NCBI GenBank assembly: GCA_013398955.1
Contig: VWPU01017832.1
Location: 62,001 to 126,000 of the forward strand
DNA: 64,000 bases
From: Callaeas wilsoni
Lineage: Eukaryota > Chordata > Aves > Passeriformes > Callaeidae
Direction of reading: 5' to 3'
Positions 54,001-64,000 of the stretch are shown here, one piece after another. Each line of letters begins with the position of its first letter. The stretch's first letter is position 1. The translations under genes and the position numbers were made by a program. Under the pieces are notes generated by a model that was not told where the DNA came from, did not search any database, and saw nothing but the letters and a program-made list of their open reading frames with translations.

Positions 54001-57000
54001 AAAAAAAAAATAGAAGGAAGAACTCTCTCAACATACGAATTATATGGAGGGAACAAAATTAAAAATCCCTGAAATTGGAGCTAAATTACTGCTGTTTCCC
54101 ATAATTCTAAAGTTCAGTCAGGATCAAATCCTATACTATCTTTCAAATACTTCACTTCAAATACTCTTCAAATATTTCAAACTGCCCAGGTGGTCTAGTG
54201 AAGCCACCGTCCTGGTGTGTGAAACTTAGTTCTCTCCAGAAAGCTGATGTTACTGCTCTGTTCATTTCCTTCTTCTGAAGTGTTCCTTAGGCTCGCTCCT
54301 TCACCACAGCAGTTTGGAATTTGGTAACATCTTTTTAGTAAGTTATTAAGCGAGGGTTTTGTTTTGGTGAGCATCAGGGTATGATTTTACAAAAGAGATA
54401 CTGTCATCATACCAAGGACAGCCAGTCCAAAGAATAATAAAATGCCTTGTACCAGGTTATCCAGACACTCAGCAGAAGCAGCTCTGCTGGTACATTTAAT
54501 TTGTGATCACTGTGCCAGTGAGCTATCCAGTAGCACATACAGCCCTTAAGAAAATGAGCTGGGGGCTGTCCTCCATCTCTGGTTACCTCCTTGTACCCAC
54601 ACCTTGCTATGAAAGAGCCCTATTTCAGTCACTGTGGAGAACTCAAAACACTATGGAAAAACAGAAAAGAGCTCAGAAACATTGATTTTAAATCCCTGAA
54701 CACAATGTGGAGCATAGTATTTTTGGCCTTTACTATTATTTCTCTGAGGGAAACCTTCATTTCAGCATTCTTACACAGGAAATTGGTGCCTGAATTAAGA
54801 ACACAAAGGAACTCATTAGAAATTCTAGCTATAATAATTAGATTTTATATAGCCAAACTCTGTCTTAAATCTAGAGAAATAATAAAAAAACCATAGAGTT
54901 GCCATAGAAGGACCATTGCAGAGACAGAAAGATTATACCAATGGCTAGTACAATAATGTAAGCTCAAATACCTACTATTTCAAAGATTTTCTTGGGCAGG
55001 CAACTTAATACCTCTATCTCAGTTCTTCAGCTGAAAATAAAGATAATAGCAAAATGGGAGCATACTAAGGATAAGGCCAGATACACAATAGAGACTATGT
55101 AAAATCTAACAGAATTTGTTTTGTGCATGGGAAAAGCACAGTAAATTTGAAGCTATTTTTGCTACATTTTAAGGGAACTATTTCATTGACAGCATTTCAG
55201 TGCTGTGCAACAAAGATCACATTTTTCCAAGCGGAGGAATAATACACCATACATTACATTCAAATGAAATTTCAGATCAATGTTCTCCTATGAAACAATA
55301 AATAGAGACAAACCCTGCTGAGCTTCTTCTCAAGACAGAGGGAGATTCAGGTCACATTCTGCTCATTCACATATCACTCCAGTGAGTGATACCCAACACA
55401 GCCATCAAGACTGCTGGGGTATTTAAGATGTTAAAATCATACCTAGAGCTGGTAATCTGTAGCTATCCCTACAGTCACCAGAGAGACCAGATTTACATCT
55501 CTAGTTAAAGTCAGGACTCTTTGGAGTCCTTCTTTGTTATATTTAATAGCAACATTTGCACTACAGGAATACAGTCTGTCCTCCATTCTACAACATAAAT
55601 CTTGCTGTTATCACCGGGGTTAAGGGACATCTGATACAGTTAAAAAAAGATAAGCTATCACAAAAATAATATTTTGGCAAAGTTCAGCACAAAAACCTTG
55701 AAATCAAACATGCCTCAGACAGCAGCATATCTAAATCACACAAACTCTTTAGGATTCCTTCTGCCAAAAGCCAAGCTAAGCACAAATGGAATCAAACAGG
55801 AATCTTCCTTCATGTTCTGGTCATAACAGACTTGTTTAAAATTACAAAGAAAAACCTTTCAAAAAGTCTAAGGCTGACTTGAAGACTAATCTATGACATG
55901 AATAAACTAAAGCCAACCTTTAATTGTATTTTCCAGAGCTGACCAGGTATCAGTAACCAGAATATTAAAATCAGCTAATCTGATGCTGTTTGTTCTCTTT
56001 CAGTGAGTCAGTGCTGCCATCTAAAGCTATCTAAAGGGCATGCAAAAGAAATTCAAAGTCAGGCATCTAAATAACATTCAGGAAGCACATGTCAGTAGAC
56101 AGAGAATGCAGAGTAAGTCAGATATATTAATGAGATGCAACAAAATAATGATGCTGCAGTACCTGAAGGAGAAATTCTTTCTCTATCACTTCACCTGTCT
56201 TGCTAATAAGTCGCTTCTGTAGTCTTTGTACTTTCAGAATCAGCTCATAGGTAGTGGGGTCGCTAGCCTAGGAAAGAACAAAAGAGTCTCAAAAATTATA
56301 CATGATAACAAGTAACTGTTTCTTTTTTGCAAGTGAAAACCATAATATCTCAGTGTCCACAAGTAACAAGTATAAAAGGGGGGCTAGGGGAGGACACGTT
56401 CCGCTATTTTTTAAAAAATTGCATGCATACAAGCAGTTCTGGAACTTAATATATCGATTTTAGCAGCAACAGGAACTGCCCACTGACAAATGAAGAGCAG
56501 TGTAAGTACTTCCTGCTGTTCAAGAACTTCAGACAGTGCCAACTTATTTTCTAAGGAGAGGAACATTTTCCTATTTAACAAAAGAAAGACTAACTGCAAT
56601 TTAGTCTTGAAACAGGTAGAGAATTTCAGAGGAACAAATTTGGGGGGGTACACTGATGAATTATTATGGGGTTCTAAAGTGTCCATGCATATGAAATCCC
56701 ATTCTTCAACGGAATTAAATGCTTAAAATGGTGACAGAATGTTTGCACTGTACTGTTGCCCTCTACCTACACAGCCCGTAAGACCAGCAGCTAGTAGATG
56801 TCTGTCTCTCCAGCCCTTCTTTTTCATTCTTTTGGCACAGACTGAATCTGGAGAAAGCTCTAAGGAGCAAAGAAATAATTCTGTGAGGAGCAGCCTGCAA
56901 AGCTTACTTTCCCAGTACTTTGTGTCTTCTTGTTGGATCTTTTAATGAAGGGCAAACTCTTACTGAAGCTTTTCCTCACTCAGGGACTCATAACACCTCT

Positions 57001-60000
57001 CTCCCATCTGGTTTTTCCTCTCTCATGTGGTGTCTCATAAGGATTAAACTCACACTGCAGTAAAGGCTCCAATAAAGTCCTGCTCTCTTAGATTTGCTTG
57101 AGCTTATAAGGAACTTGGTATCTCATTGCTCTTAATCTTTTGTCTGATTTTATCTAAATTGACTAATCAATTCAAGCGTAACTAGGACACTAACACAGAT
57201 ACACATGCTGCGCTCACAACACAACATCATTTCCTGAGAAACCAGGCTAAAAAGTAGACCAGTCCCCATGATCCACTCAGTCCTTTTTTTTTTTTTTTTT
57301 ATATCTCTGCCCAAGCATGGTGCCAATTTGTGACAACTATAGTGATATGAGAGTGTTTGTTCATTAGGAATTGAACCAAAACTCCATCAGGATTATTTCA
57401 CATGGATCTTGCCATCTGCTGGCCTTTCTGTGTTCCAAATACAAACCAGTTACCTAGAATGGACATGATTTCCCATTAACTGTCTCTTCATACATTCATT
57501 TTTCCATCACTGGATGTTTTGACTGGCCTGATTTTTCTTTGTTATGAGGTGCTCCTAGAGATTGTACCTAAATGTGTTTAACCTAGTTCAGCATCCTGCA
57601 TTATATCTCCTTTCCACGAGAAAAGCTAATCACACCATCTATCTTTAGGCTCAGCATGGAAAGATCAGAAATTCACTATCATGCTAGTAAGCACAGTCAA
57701 AATATTCAGCTCTCCTTCTGCAGGGACTGAGCATGTTATCACTCATTATCAGAGCAGCTAAGCAACCCAGGCTGGCATCAGAACAGAGATCCATTCAACA
57801 GAGGAATCTCAGATGGCACTGACTTACATCAAAAATATCCAGTGATGCCAACTGATGTTCATATATTTGGTCTATGCTTGATGGATTTTTTCTTTTTCCC
57901 CTTCACTTGGCAGGTTCAAATCATGTGAAAACTTAGATTTGCTGTTTATGTAAAGCAGTTGAACTCACATTACCTGCAATGACTGTCTCTGGGAGTCCAC
58001 CACTGTTTATGTGGAGGCCTCTTCCTTTTTTTCTCAGATGTAATTTACCTTCAGACTTCATGTCTGTCCATTCTCCAGTCTACCTATTCTACAAGCCTTT
58101 CAATTACTAGCTTTCTTCCCATATTCACCTCCCTAATTGGTGAGGGTAGGATCATATCTTTCCCCTATTATCCTATTTCTCACCATCCATGTTAAGGAAT
58201 CACCCCCTTCTAAATGCACCTAATGCATTCTTATTCCGTTTAGCACTTCACTGTCTCTTTACAAATCCCCCTGCAATTCTGCATTGAGAAAGTGACACAA
58301 AAATAACATTGATTGCATTGTGCAAGGAAAGCGTTCCACAGGTAAGGATTCCATTGGTATTATGGAAATTTCAGTCTGCCCATTCCCTCCACATCATTTG
58401 CATAACAGTAAACGAGATAGGCTTTTGCTGGGTCACTGATTTGGTAATAGGGGCTTTGGGAACACAAAATGTTCACGCATCACCTCTAATTTTCTCCATC
58501 TGTGAACTTGCAAGGGCTTCTGCAGTTCTTCTTCCAAAATTTTGCACCGAGTCTGTTCCCTTAACAGTTCCTTCTGCATGTGATTAAACTCCCATCTGAA
58601 GACCAGCATAAAATAAAAAGAAAAGAAAAAACACACCAAAAATACTTCAGTGTGACCAAGGCACTAATGTGGACATTAACAAATCATTCTCCCATGCACT
58701 ACAGTGCACGGGAAGCACTACATGGAAAGCACAGAGTCACTTTGCCACTACAGCAATACATATCAACACTGATACCACGAACCAGGTGGAACCATGAAAT
58801 AACACACTTGGACCTGTTTACTTGCTTCATTAAGAATGGCTCAGAAAAGAGACTCCTGGGGAACCCACTCCACAGACTACTGGATCTCACTCTTCACATC
58901 TTCCCATGTACATTAAGACCAGAAGGACAGTTAGTTCATCAGCCTACAGATCAGTTATGGGTCACATCCACTTGCCTCTGTATTGAATCTAATAGCTTGT
59001 GTTTGAAAGGTTTTAAATCTACATGGTTCACACAATTCATTAAATAAAACACAGTCTACGACCTAACTATGATGGACACCATTCCTAAGAGAACTGAACT
59101 TTGATTTCTTTTATTACATCTTCTCAAGGAATTTCAGAGGCGACTTGTTGCTGAATTTAAAATTAATTGAGCACTACCAAGATTCTTTGACAACTGGGCT
59201 TTTATGGTGGGGATAAGGGGTTGAGGGGCAGGAAAAAAAGACACATTTTGTAATGATCTGACCCTTACCACTTTAGTGATGGGATCCCCTAAATTCTCCA
59301 AAGTCAAAAGGGGATGGAAGATTATGATGTGCCTCCTCCACCACTGAATCTTTTCCTACTAAGCTCAGAATTGCATTTAGCTCACTGGAGAGAAAAAGGC
59401 CTTTTTTTAACTGCGAGGTTGGACAAGGCTATGGAAGAGGCAAAAAACCTCACATTTCCAATTGGCAAATCGGGAAAGCTAATTAGCAGCACAAGTGATA
59501 AATGGAGTTTTTTCGACAGGCAGTTTTCAAGATGGTTTTGGACTTCATTAAAGTATGAGATTGCTGCTGCAGTTAGCAAGAATTGATCCACCCATCATGG
59601 CATGCAGCACACTACACTTCAATACCGTCACTGTGTTTCAATACAGTAACAGACTTTTGGCTGAATGCACTTGGGCAGCAAGTTCAAATCCCATTCCTAT
59701 CTGCAGTCAGTCGATGAAAACTGCAATTGCTAATGTTGTGTGCCCAGTTCTCCTTTCTGTTTCACCAAATCAAACTGGCATAATTCCACTGGAGTCAATG
59801 GGACTGACCGTGGACTGAAGTTAATTTGTTCTGCTGAAAGCCACGGAATTATATTGATAAACTAAAGATCTCACCCAAAACTGTGGTAGCTACACCGAAT
59901 TGGTGCAATGGTTATCTGCTAAAAACATAACTGCCTCTCTTTGCAAACCAAGGCTGATTCTTAGAAAATGACCACAGTTTCCCATCAGAAAAGAACACAC

Positions 60001-61321
60001 CTCAAATACAGGAGGGGTAAACAAGAAAGGAAGCATTAAGCTGGAGAAGGAGATAAATCAGTTTTGGGCTATTAAACTGCTGTTTTAAAGAAACAAAACC
60101 TTCAATGAAAATTTAACTAAACCTTTCTCAGAGATCATAAGATCTGCATATAAATCTGGAAGGAGAGAGCTCTGAAAACAGATGTTTGTTATAAATATGT
60201 CAAGTATCTCCCATACTCTATTGCTTAACCAAAAGGAGTTCCACTAATCTAGGCCTTGTACCACTGTACCACTAAGTAACTCACTGGACTATGAACACCT
60301 TTTCTGCTGCTGTCAGGTTTATTCTGTAGGCAGCAACTCACAGTACAAGGGGAAATATGGAAACTCTTTAAACTTTGGCCAAGATCTCTTCTTTTCTCAT
60401 TACTATCTTTCAATTTTCCTAACTGTTGATAAGCTGTTTTATGCATTTAATCCAGTCTGTGTTTGAGGTCAAACCAAACAAACCCCATCTCCAAGGTATA
60501 ATACTTGTTGATACAAGTCTTTACTATGTATAAACCATAGTTTCTGTCTCAAACACAAAACCATGGCCGCAGTCACTATGGAAATGTATTCCACTGGGTT
60601 TATTACCTGAGCTCCTCCACATTAGCCACACTCTTGCCAAGTATTCCCTTCTCACGCCGAAGATTTTTGATCTCCAGCTTGAGAATCCGCATGTCTTCTA
60701 TCCTCTGCTGGTACTCGGTTTTGCCCCTGTTCAAGACGGCCTGCTGGATTTTTATCTTCTCATACAGCAGAGCCACTTCATCGTTGCGACGAATAAGCTG
60801 GGTCCCCAGGGCATGTCTCTCACGGAGCACCTGAGGGCAGAGGGCAAAGCCATAAACTCAGTTACACTTCCTTCACACAATCCCAAGTATCATGACAATA
60901 CTTGTATCAGTCAAAATCACATACATTAAGAGGTTTCATCGATTAATTAAAGAAATATGGCAAGAACCTAATAATTTCCCCTATAAGGGTTCAATCACCT
61001 AAATAGCACAAACTATAGATTTCTTTCACTTCAATATCTTAACATTTTGGTTTTAATGTCATTACAAAGCTTTAGTAGTCCCGTATTCACAGTAGCCAGG
61101 AATCTTCATCTTAAAAATATACTGGAAAAATGAGGGAACAGAATGCAGGGTATTTGAAAACTCAGATTAGGGATTCCTACCTTGTCAAATTCCTTCTTCT
61201 GCTTCAGTCTCTCTGCATCTGCTTCAGCAATGATTTTTAGGAGTTTTTTCTCTTCTGCCTCCTGATTTTCAATATAAGCTTTGGTTTCTAGAGCCTGTTT
61301 TGTCATCTTAAGTAGTTCAGC
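32891..61321 (-). CDS. CFAP58: CFAP58, C-terminal 318 codons in seven exons (5' part outside window)
   Basis: Joining the seven minus-strand exons (61321-61181, 60830-60607, 58595-58484, 56267-56163, 38857-38738, 37246-37113, 33011-32891) gives one uninterrupted frame of 318 codons plus a TAG stop. Every intron is GT-AG and the phases match (0, 2, 0, 0, 0, 2). The product is almost entirely charged, heptad-like coiled coil and agrees closely with what I know of vertebrate CFAP58/CCDC147, including the segments [17 protein letters not shown] and [15 protein letters not shown] and the terminal GGFPL motif. CFAP58 is an axonemal coiled-coil protein needed for sperm flagellum and motile cilium assembly. 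The mammalian protein is about 870 residues, so roughly 550 N-terminal residues and the promoter lie beyond 64000. No frameshift or internal stop is seen, so the gene looks functional. The identification is by recognition, not by a search. Confidence 0.93.
33012..37112 (-). other. CFAP58 last intron, 4.1 kb
   Basis: Intron with donor GTATGG and acceptor TATTTAAAG. It contains one CR1 copy in the opposite orientation to the gene (36241-36813). Small open frames at 34975-35283 plus, 35214-35543 minus and 36019-36525 minus have no recognisable domain; the last overlaps CR1. Nothing else is seen. Confidence 0.88.
36241..36813 (+). mobile_element. CR1 LINE fragment with an internal deletion
   Basis: The left part (36241-36540) matches the CR1 stretch starting CCACCCTCAGCAAG and the region encoding the RT end (GACCTGGATAAGCTCAAGAAG, GACTTGGGGGTGCTG). 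At about 36540 it jumps to the region near the 3' end (GGTTTTTAACTAAAGGAGGG). It then runs to the tail (GGTCCCTTCCAACTC, ATTCTATG) at about 36813. Roughly 0.3 kb of the normal element is missing at the jump. A perfect 14-bp palindrome lies at the junction. The 3' half looks like a different CR1 subfamily from the 30650-31191 copy, judging by its GAAACATTCAAGG and GGCACTGGACTAGATGG wording. Confidence 0.92.
37113..37246 (-). CDS. CFAP58: CFAP58 exon (44 codons + 2 bases)
   Basis: The acceptor TTTGTTTATTAG precedes 37246. The frame opens [18 protein letters not shown] and continues through [17 protein letters not shown] and [10 protein letters not shown] place the donor at AA|GTATGG (37112 downward) because the leftover AA joins the first G of the last exon to make Lys and restore frame into EKERSSID. 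If the intron were retained, the frame would stop 13 codons further on (TAA after SSTQLSA), giving a short alternative tail without the GGFPL end. A donor a few bases away cannot be fully excluded. Confidence 0.88.
37247..38737 (-). other. CFAP58 intron, 1.5 kb
   Basis: Intron with donor GTAAGG and acceptor TTTATTAG. The first ~100 bases past the donor are CpG-rich (see the separate entry); the rest is ordinary AT-leaning sequence. A short run at 38158-38183 resembles the CR1 tail octamer but is too short to call. Confidence 0.9.
38640..38857. other. CpG-rich patch over an internal CFAP58 exon
   Basis: Across about 200 bases I count roughly 16 CpG dinucleotides, including CCCCGGGCGC and CCCCGGGGAC, in otherwise CpG-poor intronic sequence. 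The patch covers the EKEKLYV exon and about 100 bases of the following intron. It is far from the gene's promoter, which is outside the window. It may be a small intragenic CpG island or a hot spot of GC-biased gene conversion. Confidence 0.7.
38738..38857 (-). CDS. CFAP58: CFAP58 exon in a CpG-rich patch (40 codons, phase 0/0)
   Basis: The acceptor is a strong pyrimidine tract ending CTCCTTAG at 38858 and the donor is AAA|GTAAGG at 38737. The 120 bases encode EKEKLYV, then [18 protein letters not shown], then [15 protein letters not shown]. The ARQPGPE segment breaks the helix and is a recognisable CFAP58 landmark. Codon third positions are strongly G/C here, unlike the A/T-leaning exons on either side. 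The intron sequence just past the donor is equally GC- and CpG-rich, so the bias is regional and not due to selection on this exon alone. Confidence 0.95.
39336..39364. repeat. (CA)n next to (TA)n microsatellite
   Basis: About six CA units, then GAGATT, then about six TA units, inside the CFAP58 long intron. Confidence 0.9.
42512..42557 (+). repeat. A-rich tract with a 17-A run
   Basis: Seventeen A, then A-runs split by C, CCC and CC. It resembles a decayed poly(A), but no recognisable cDNA-like sequence precedes it. Confidence 0.9.
44098..44117. repeat. (AC)n microsatellite
   Basis: About nine AC units with one AT interruption. Confidence 0.9.
45674..45697 (+). repeat. T15-AA-G7 homopolymer block
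   Basis: Fifteen T, two A and seven G in immediate succession, inside the CFAP58 long intron. Confidence 0.9.
48876..48943 (-). mobile_element. CR1 3'-end stub
   Basis: A short, second reversed CR1 tail (AGAATCATAGAATACCATG) followed by about 50 bases resembling the 3' UTR (GGTCCAACCTTTC). It lies 190 bases from the tail of the larger copy at 49068 and in the same orientation. It is either an independent, heavily truncated insertion or a duplicated end. Confidence 0.8.
49068..49830 (-). mobile_element. CR1 LINE, 5'-truncated, in the CFAP58 long intron
   Basis: The reversed tail GAATCATAGAATA starts at 49068 and the element runs to about 49830 (CTTGTCCTTGTTGAACTTCA). The minus-strand frame at 49460-49771 retains a long piece of the reverse transcriptase: [43 protein letters not shown] and RATKMIKGL. 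Elsewhere the frame is broken. It lies in the same orientation as CFAP58. Confidence 0.95.
56163..56267 (-). CDS. CFAP58: CFAP58 exon (35 codons, phase 0/0)
   Basis: The exon is too short to stand out as a long open frame and was found by reading the minus strand between the flanking exons. The acceptor TTCTTTCCTAG ends at 56268 and the donor CAG|GTACTG starts at 56162. The 105 bases encode [24 protein letters not shown] and [11 protein letters not shown]. This fits exactly between the HRWRKLE end of the previous exon and the [12 protein letters not shown] start of the next, leaving no residues unaccounted for across the 17.3-kb intron that follows. Confidence 0.93.
56268..58483 (-). other. 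CFAP58 intron, 2.2 kb, with a 17-T run
   Basis: Intron with donor GTGATG and acceptor TTTCCTAG. It holds an uninterrupted run of 17 T at 57284-57300, which on the transcribed strand is poly(A). No gene or dispersed repeat is recognised. Confidence 0.9.
57284..57300 (+). repeat. 17-T homopolymer
   Basis: An uninterrupted run of 17 T inside a CFAP58 intron. On the transcribed strand it is poly(A). Confidence 0.92.
58484..58595 (-). CDS. CFAP58: CFAP58 exon (1 base + 37 codons)
   Basis: The acceptor TGGTCTTCAG precedes 58595. The first base (A) completes the split Arg codon, and the exon continues [18 protein letters not shown] and then [17 protein letters not shown]. It is 112 bases. It ends in phase 0 at GAG|GTGATG, a donor with G at +3, a weaker match to consensus than the other donors in this gene. 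The HRWRKLE ending joins the ASDP start of the next exon, which is the expected CFAP58 order. An open frame runs on past the donor for another 17 codons without a matching sequence, so the splice is placed here. Confidence 0.93.
58596..60606 (-). other. CFAP58 intron, 2.0 kb
   Basis: Intron with donor GTAATA and acceptor TGGTCTTCAG. Open frames on both strands here (for example 58580-59047 plus and 59314-59586 plus) have no recognisable domain and look like chance. I see no repeat. Confidence 0.9.
60607..60830 (-). CDS. CFAP58: CFAP58 exon (74 codons + 2 bases)
   Basis: The exon follows the acceptor CTGCCCTCAG at 60831-60840, opens in phase 0 with GTG (Val) and runs 224 bases to the donor CAG|GTAATA at 60606. 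It ends with two bases (AG) of an Arg codon completed by the next exon. It encodes the best-conserved part of the protein seen here: [17 protein letters not shown], then [22 protein letters not shown] and SVANVEEL. The whole segment is predicted coiled coil by eye, with regular hydrophobic spacing between charged residues. Confidence 0.95.
60831..61180 (-). other. CFAP58 intron, 350 bp
   Basis: A short intron between the AELLKMTKQ exon and the RRNDEVALL exon, with donor GTAGGA and acceptor CTGCCCTCAG. I see nothing else in it. Confidence 0.9.
61181..61321 (-). CDS. CFAP58: CFAP58 exon, first one in window (47 codons, phase 0/0)
   Basis: The exon reads in from the acceptor CTCCGTCAG|G at 61322-61330 and ends at the donor AAG|GTAGGA (61180 downward). 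It is 141 bases, exactly 47 codons, in phase 0 at both ends. It begins AELLKMTKQ and includes [16 protein letters not shown], then an E/K-rich stretch ending QKKEFDK. The composition is typical of an alpha-helical coiled coil. The next exon continues directly with [12 protein letters not shown], as in known CFAP58 proteins. The upstream intron runs beyond the window, because no matching preceding exon was found between 61322 and 64000. Confidence 0.93.
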
Positions 61322-64000
61322 CTGACGGAGATAAAGAATGTACGTGAACTGCTAATTAATAACTTCCCCTTACATAAAACTATAATTAAGAGCTAGTTAA
61401 AAATATCTCATACATTCTTTTAGCTTCCTGAGAGGTACATATTTTGTTAGTTTTTGAGAACCCATCACCAAGAGAAGCAAGCATGAAGACCCACAAAGAA
61501 ATACTGTAAATACTATTTTAATGTAATTGTCTTATACACAATAGAAATTTGAAAGGATTTTTATCTATGACAATGGTTCAAGTTGTAATTCAAGGATGCC
61601 TCATTTAATTTTTTTTTTAAATTATACATCTCATATTTAGAAAGCTTTTCAATGGAGTTGTTATTCACAGTCACTCTGGGATGTGAGAATGAACAGTTCA
61701 CCTTGTTGAAAAGGGCAACAATCTCTGCTGTATAATACAAAGCAGCATCAACTCAAGACAGGCTTCAGACTGGAATAAAAGAATTGGTGGCAACCAGGAA
61801 GGGAACAGCAAGATTTAAGAGCCACAGCAATTTGTTTAGTGGATGTGTAAATGAGGAGGTCTCTGAAAAGAGGGGCTGTCCCTAAGCAAGGAGCAGCAAT
61901 GCACTGCCACAGCAACTGCACAGCACTGACACAAACTAGCACTGGCATGTGCCCAATCATTCCATCCCACTGCCACAAAATCTATAATTCAAGGCATGTA
62001 TGTAGATAAAAACTAATAGGGTCTTCCTGGATTATTAGAAGTTTTATCACTGCTGGGCAATTAGAGCCAAGGTGGAACTAGCTGACCACAGTTCATTTTC
62101 ACAGATACGAAAACTTTCAAGCCTCAACTCAAAGACTTTGCCACAACTCTGACCCTTATAAAGGATGATGTTCAAGCTGCCTTTTGGGAACAAGCATCAT
62201 CCAATGCTGAAAGAATGAGGCTGTGATGAAGGCTGCACCTGCAAAAGCATCGATTTAAGATAGAAACAGTTCCATCACCATAACAAAATAGCTTGCTCTA
62301 TTCTTATTTTCTTTAATAAAATTCTCATTTTCCCATATGTCCAAGACATAGCTCTCTTAGTCAGTGTCAGATATTCATCAAAATTCATCAGCTGAATAAA
62401 AATGCAAGTCGCTTCATCCTGAAATGCAATCAACACTGTGCAAAAGCTGTCCACAAACGTGAAACTGCTCATGCGTTCGGCATTGCTGGATAATATTTTT
62501 TTTAATAGATCACAATTCTATGGTCTCCTTATGTCAGAAAAATATGAATTGTAAACAAGAAGTGGCATTAGATGTGGTCAGCAAACACGTATAAACAAAT
62601 CACCTCACTGGAATGCACTCAGTTAAAATAAATCTGAACTGCCTTGTATAGTAAGGGACATAAATACTTAAAGCCACACAAGGACTTTCAGTTAGATTAA
62701 ATAAGAACCACTGTGCTAAGAACCACAGCATGAGGGTCTGTGTACATTAGGTGGGAGAAAAGGAAATGAATAAACAGTCACTGTGCAAGCAGAAAAATGG
62801 TCATGTCTGAAACTGCTGTAAATCAGCACAGCTCACTTGAAGTTGGTTCAGAGAATTTGTAAGAACTGAAGAACAGCCAGCAGGAAAGAATAACATATAT
62901 GGGACCGATATCAATAGCTCAAACCAAACTCAAACTAAATTCTTGTTTAGATTCTGAACTGTTAGTGTGATACTTTCATTGGTATACTATACTAGAGGTG
63001 GGACAAAAACAGGAGTTTTACAAAAGTTTTAACTGAGACTGAACACAGAATGCTGAAAAACAAGTCAGATTTTACTCGGATTTTCAGAAAATGCTAACAA
63101 AAAATATGTATAAACATCTACAAAATTATACAAAGCACTTCACTTGCCAGCAGCTCAAATCTTGAGGGCCATAGGTAGATTTTTTTTCAGTATTCAGATC
63201 CTTTGTCAAACAAGTCTAACCTGCAGCCCTGTATGAAGGCCAACTGAAGCCAAAAGATGGTGCTGTACTGGCTTTGACAGAGCTTGGATTTACCATGATT
63301 ACACATTTTTAAGGCCTTTTTGCCATCTGAGGCAAGTGTGTCTGTATAACCTCCTTCCTATGAATCCCAGTTCTCCGTGATTTAGCACATTCTTTAAACT
63401 TATTTCCCAGGAACAACTTTCTCACTTTCTTCACATCAGTGCAAACAGGACAAATTGATGCCAGCTTGCAACACAAATAATTGGGTTCTCTTGTGGCTGT
63501 GACAATCAGCTCCCTCCGAATTCTCTTCTGGTTTAGTACTCAGCAGTGACGCTCAGGTAGAAGACCACAATGCCCTGAAGCAAGTCAGTAATGTCATGTC
63601 AGTGTATGGACAAACCTGCTGGTGAATAATTGAGTGGGTAAACCACACAGCAATCATATGCTTGTCAAATAAATGGCAGACAGTTCTGGGGTGATGAGAC
63701 AGAACTGGAGACTAGTTAAGGCAGAAAGCAGCACACAGGAAAGGAGATGCTGTTTGACTTCTCCATCACTGATAGAACATCTCTGAGACAGATCAGGTTC
63801 AAGAATACAAATTCACCACCCTTCTACAAAGCCCTATTGACATCTTGTCATAACTGTAATGTGCTGAGAGAGACTGAAAATTCCAGGAGTCATTGCAGCA
63901 AAGCAATAAACTGACAAAAGAAAACATTGCGAAGAGTGACAGGGAGCTTTTGCTTTTTGGGGGGTATTGTTTGCATTTTTTCCTGTTGTTTTTTTTTTCT
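61322..64000 (-). other. CFAP58 intron, 3' portion (continues beyond window)
   Basis: About 2.7 kb of AT-leaning sequence upstream of the first visible exon. I read the minus-strand frames for the heptad-rich CFAP58 sequence that should precede AELLKMTKQ and found no exon, so the previous exon lies past 64000. The stretch ends in T-rich sequence. No recognisable repeat or gene was seen. Confidence 0.8.

Larger units (their letters stand above)
38858..56162 (-). other. CFAP58 intron, 17.3 kb
   Basis: By far the longest intron in view, more than 4 times any other complete one here. The proteins on either side (EFLLQ and EKEKLYV) join without a gap compared with known CFAP58, so no coding exon is missing inside. 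It contains two CR1 3' ends in the gene's orientation (48876-48943 and 49068-49830) and simple repeats at 39336-39364, 42512-42557, 44098-44117 and 45674-45697. The remainder is AT-rich with no recognisable gene. Confidence 0.9.

Noticed and set aside
61322..64000. Searched for the preceding CFAP58 exon
   Set aside because: No minus-strand frame here has the expected E/K-rich coiled-coil sequence between proper splice sites. The exon must lie beyond the window.
1..64000. tRNA, rRNA, snRNA, CRISPR, LTR element or bacterial-type operon
   Set aside because: No convincing A and B box pairs, no regular repeat-spacer array, no paired long terminal repeats and no ribosome-binding-site-led gene rows were seen. 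GTTCAAATCC-like words at 59680 and 57910 are not in a cloverleaf context.

Overview
This window is vertebrate nuclear DNA, most likely from a bird. Coding sequence is sparse and split into short exons with GT-AG introns. The only dispersed repeats I can recognise are 5'-truncated CR1 LINE copies with the usual 3' tail built from ATTCTATG/ATTCTGTG-like octamers. I see no SINEs, L1 elements or LTR elements. Few repeats, nearly all of them CR1, points to an avian genome; a crocodilian or turtle is less likely but not excluded. There is nothing bacterial here: no operons, no CRISPR array and no convincing tRNA or rRNA gene.

The one gene I can support is the 3' part of CFAP58 (cilia and flagella associated protein 58, formerly CCDC147), on the minus strand. 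Seven consecutive exons run from 61321 down to the stop codon at 32891. All junctions keep frame and together they give 318 codons, about the C-terminal third of a protein that is about 870 residues in mammals. The exons are 61181-61321, 60607-60830, 58484-58595, 56163-56267, 38738-38857, 37113-37246 and 32891-33011. The 5' exons and promoter lie beyond position 64000. A poly(A) signal lies at 32760-32765. The intron between 38858 and 56162 is 17.3 kb long and contains CR1 copies.

Positions 1 to about 32,750 look intergenic, downstream of CFAP58. In mammals the next gene downstream is SORCS3, beyond a long gene-poor interval, so I infer that this is the start of the same interval. It holds two larger CR1 copies (25296-26108 minus; 30650-31191 plus), a perfect 62-bp tandem repeat (24785-25031), an unexplained 325-codon open frame (22505-23482 minus) and several AT-rich stretches dense in homeodomain-, POU- and SOX-like motifs. 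Those stretches could be conserved regulatory elements, but I cannot test conservation here.

I did not find a new multi-gene system. The items most worth checking are the 62-bp hairpin-bearing tandem repeat, the 325-codon open frame, a CR1 internal deletion with a perfect 14-bp palindrome at its junction, a CpG-rich patch on an internal CFAP58 exon, and the candidate enhancer at 7.5-8.1 kb.
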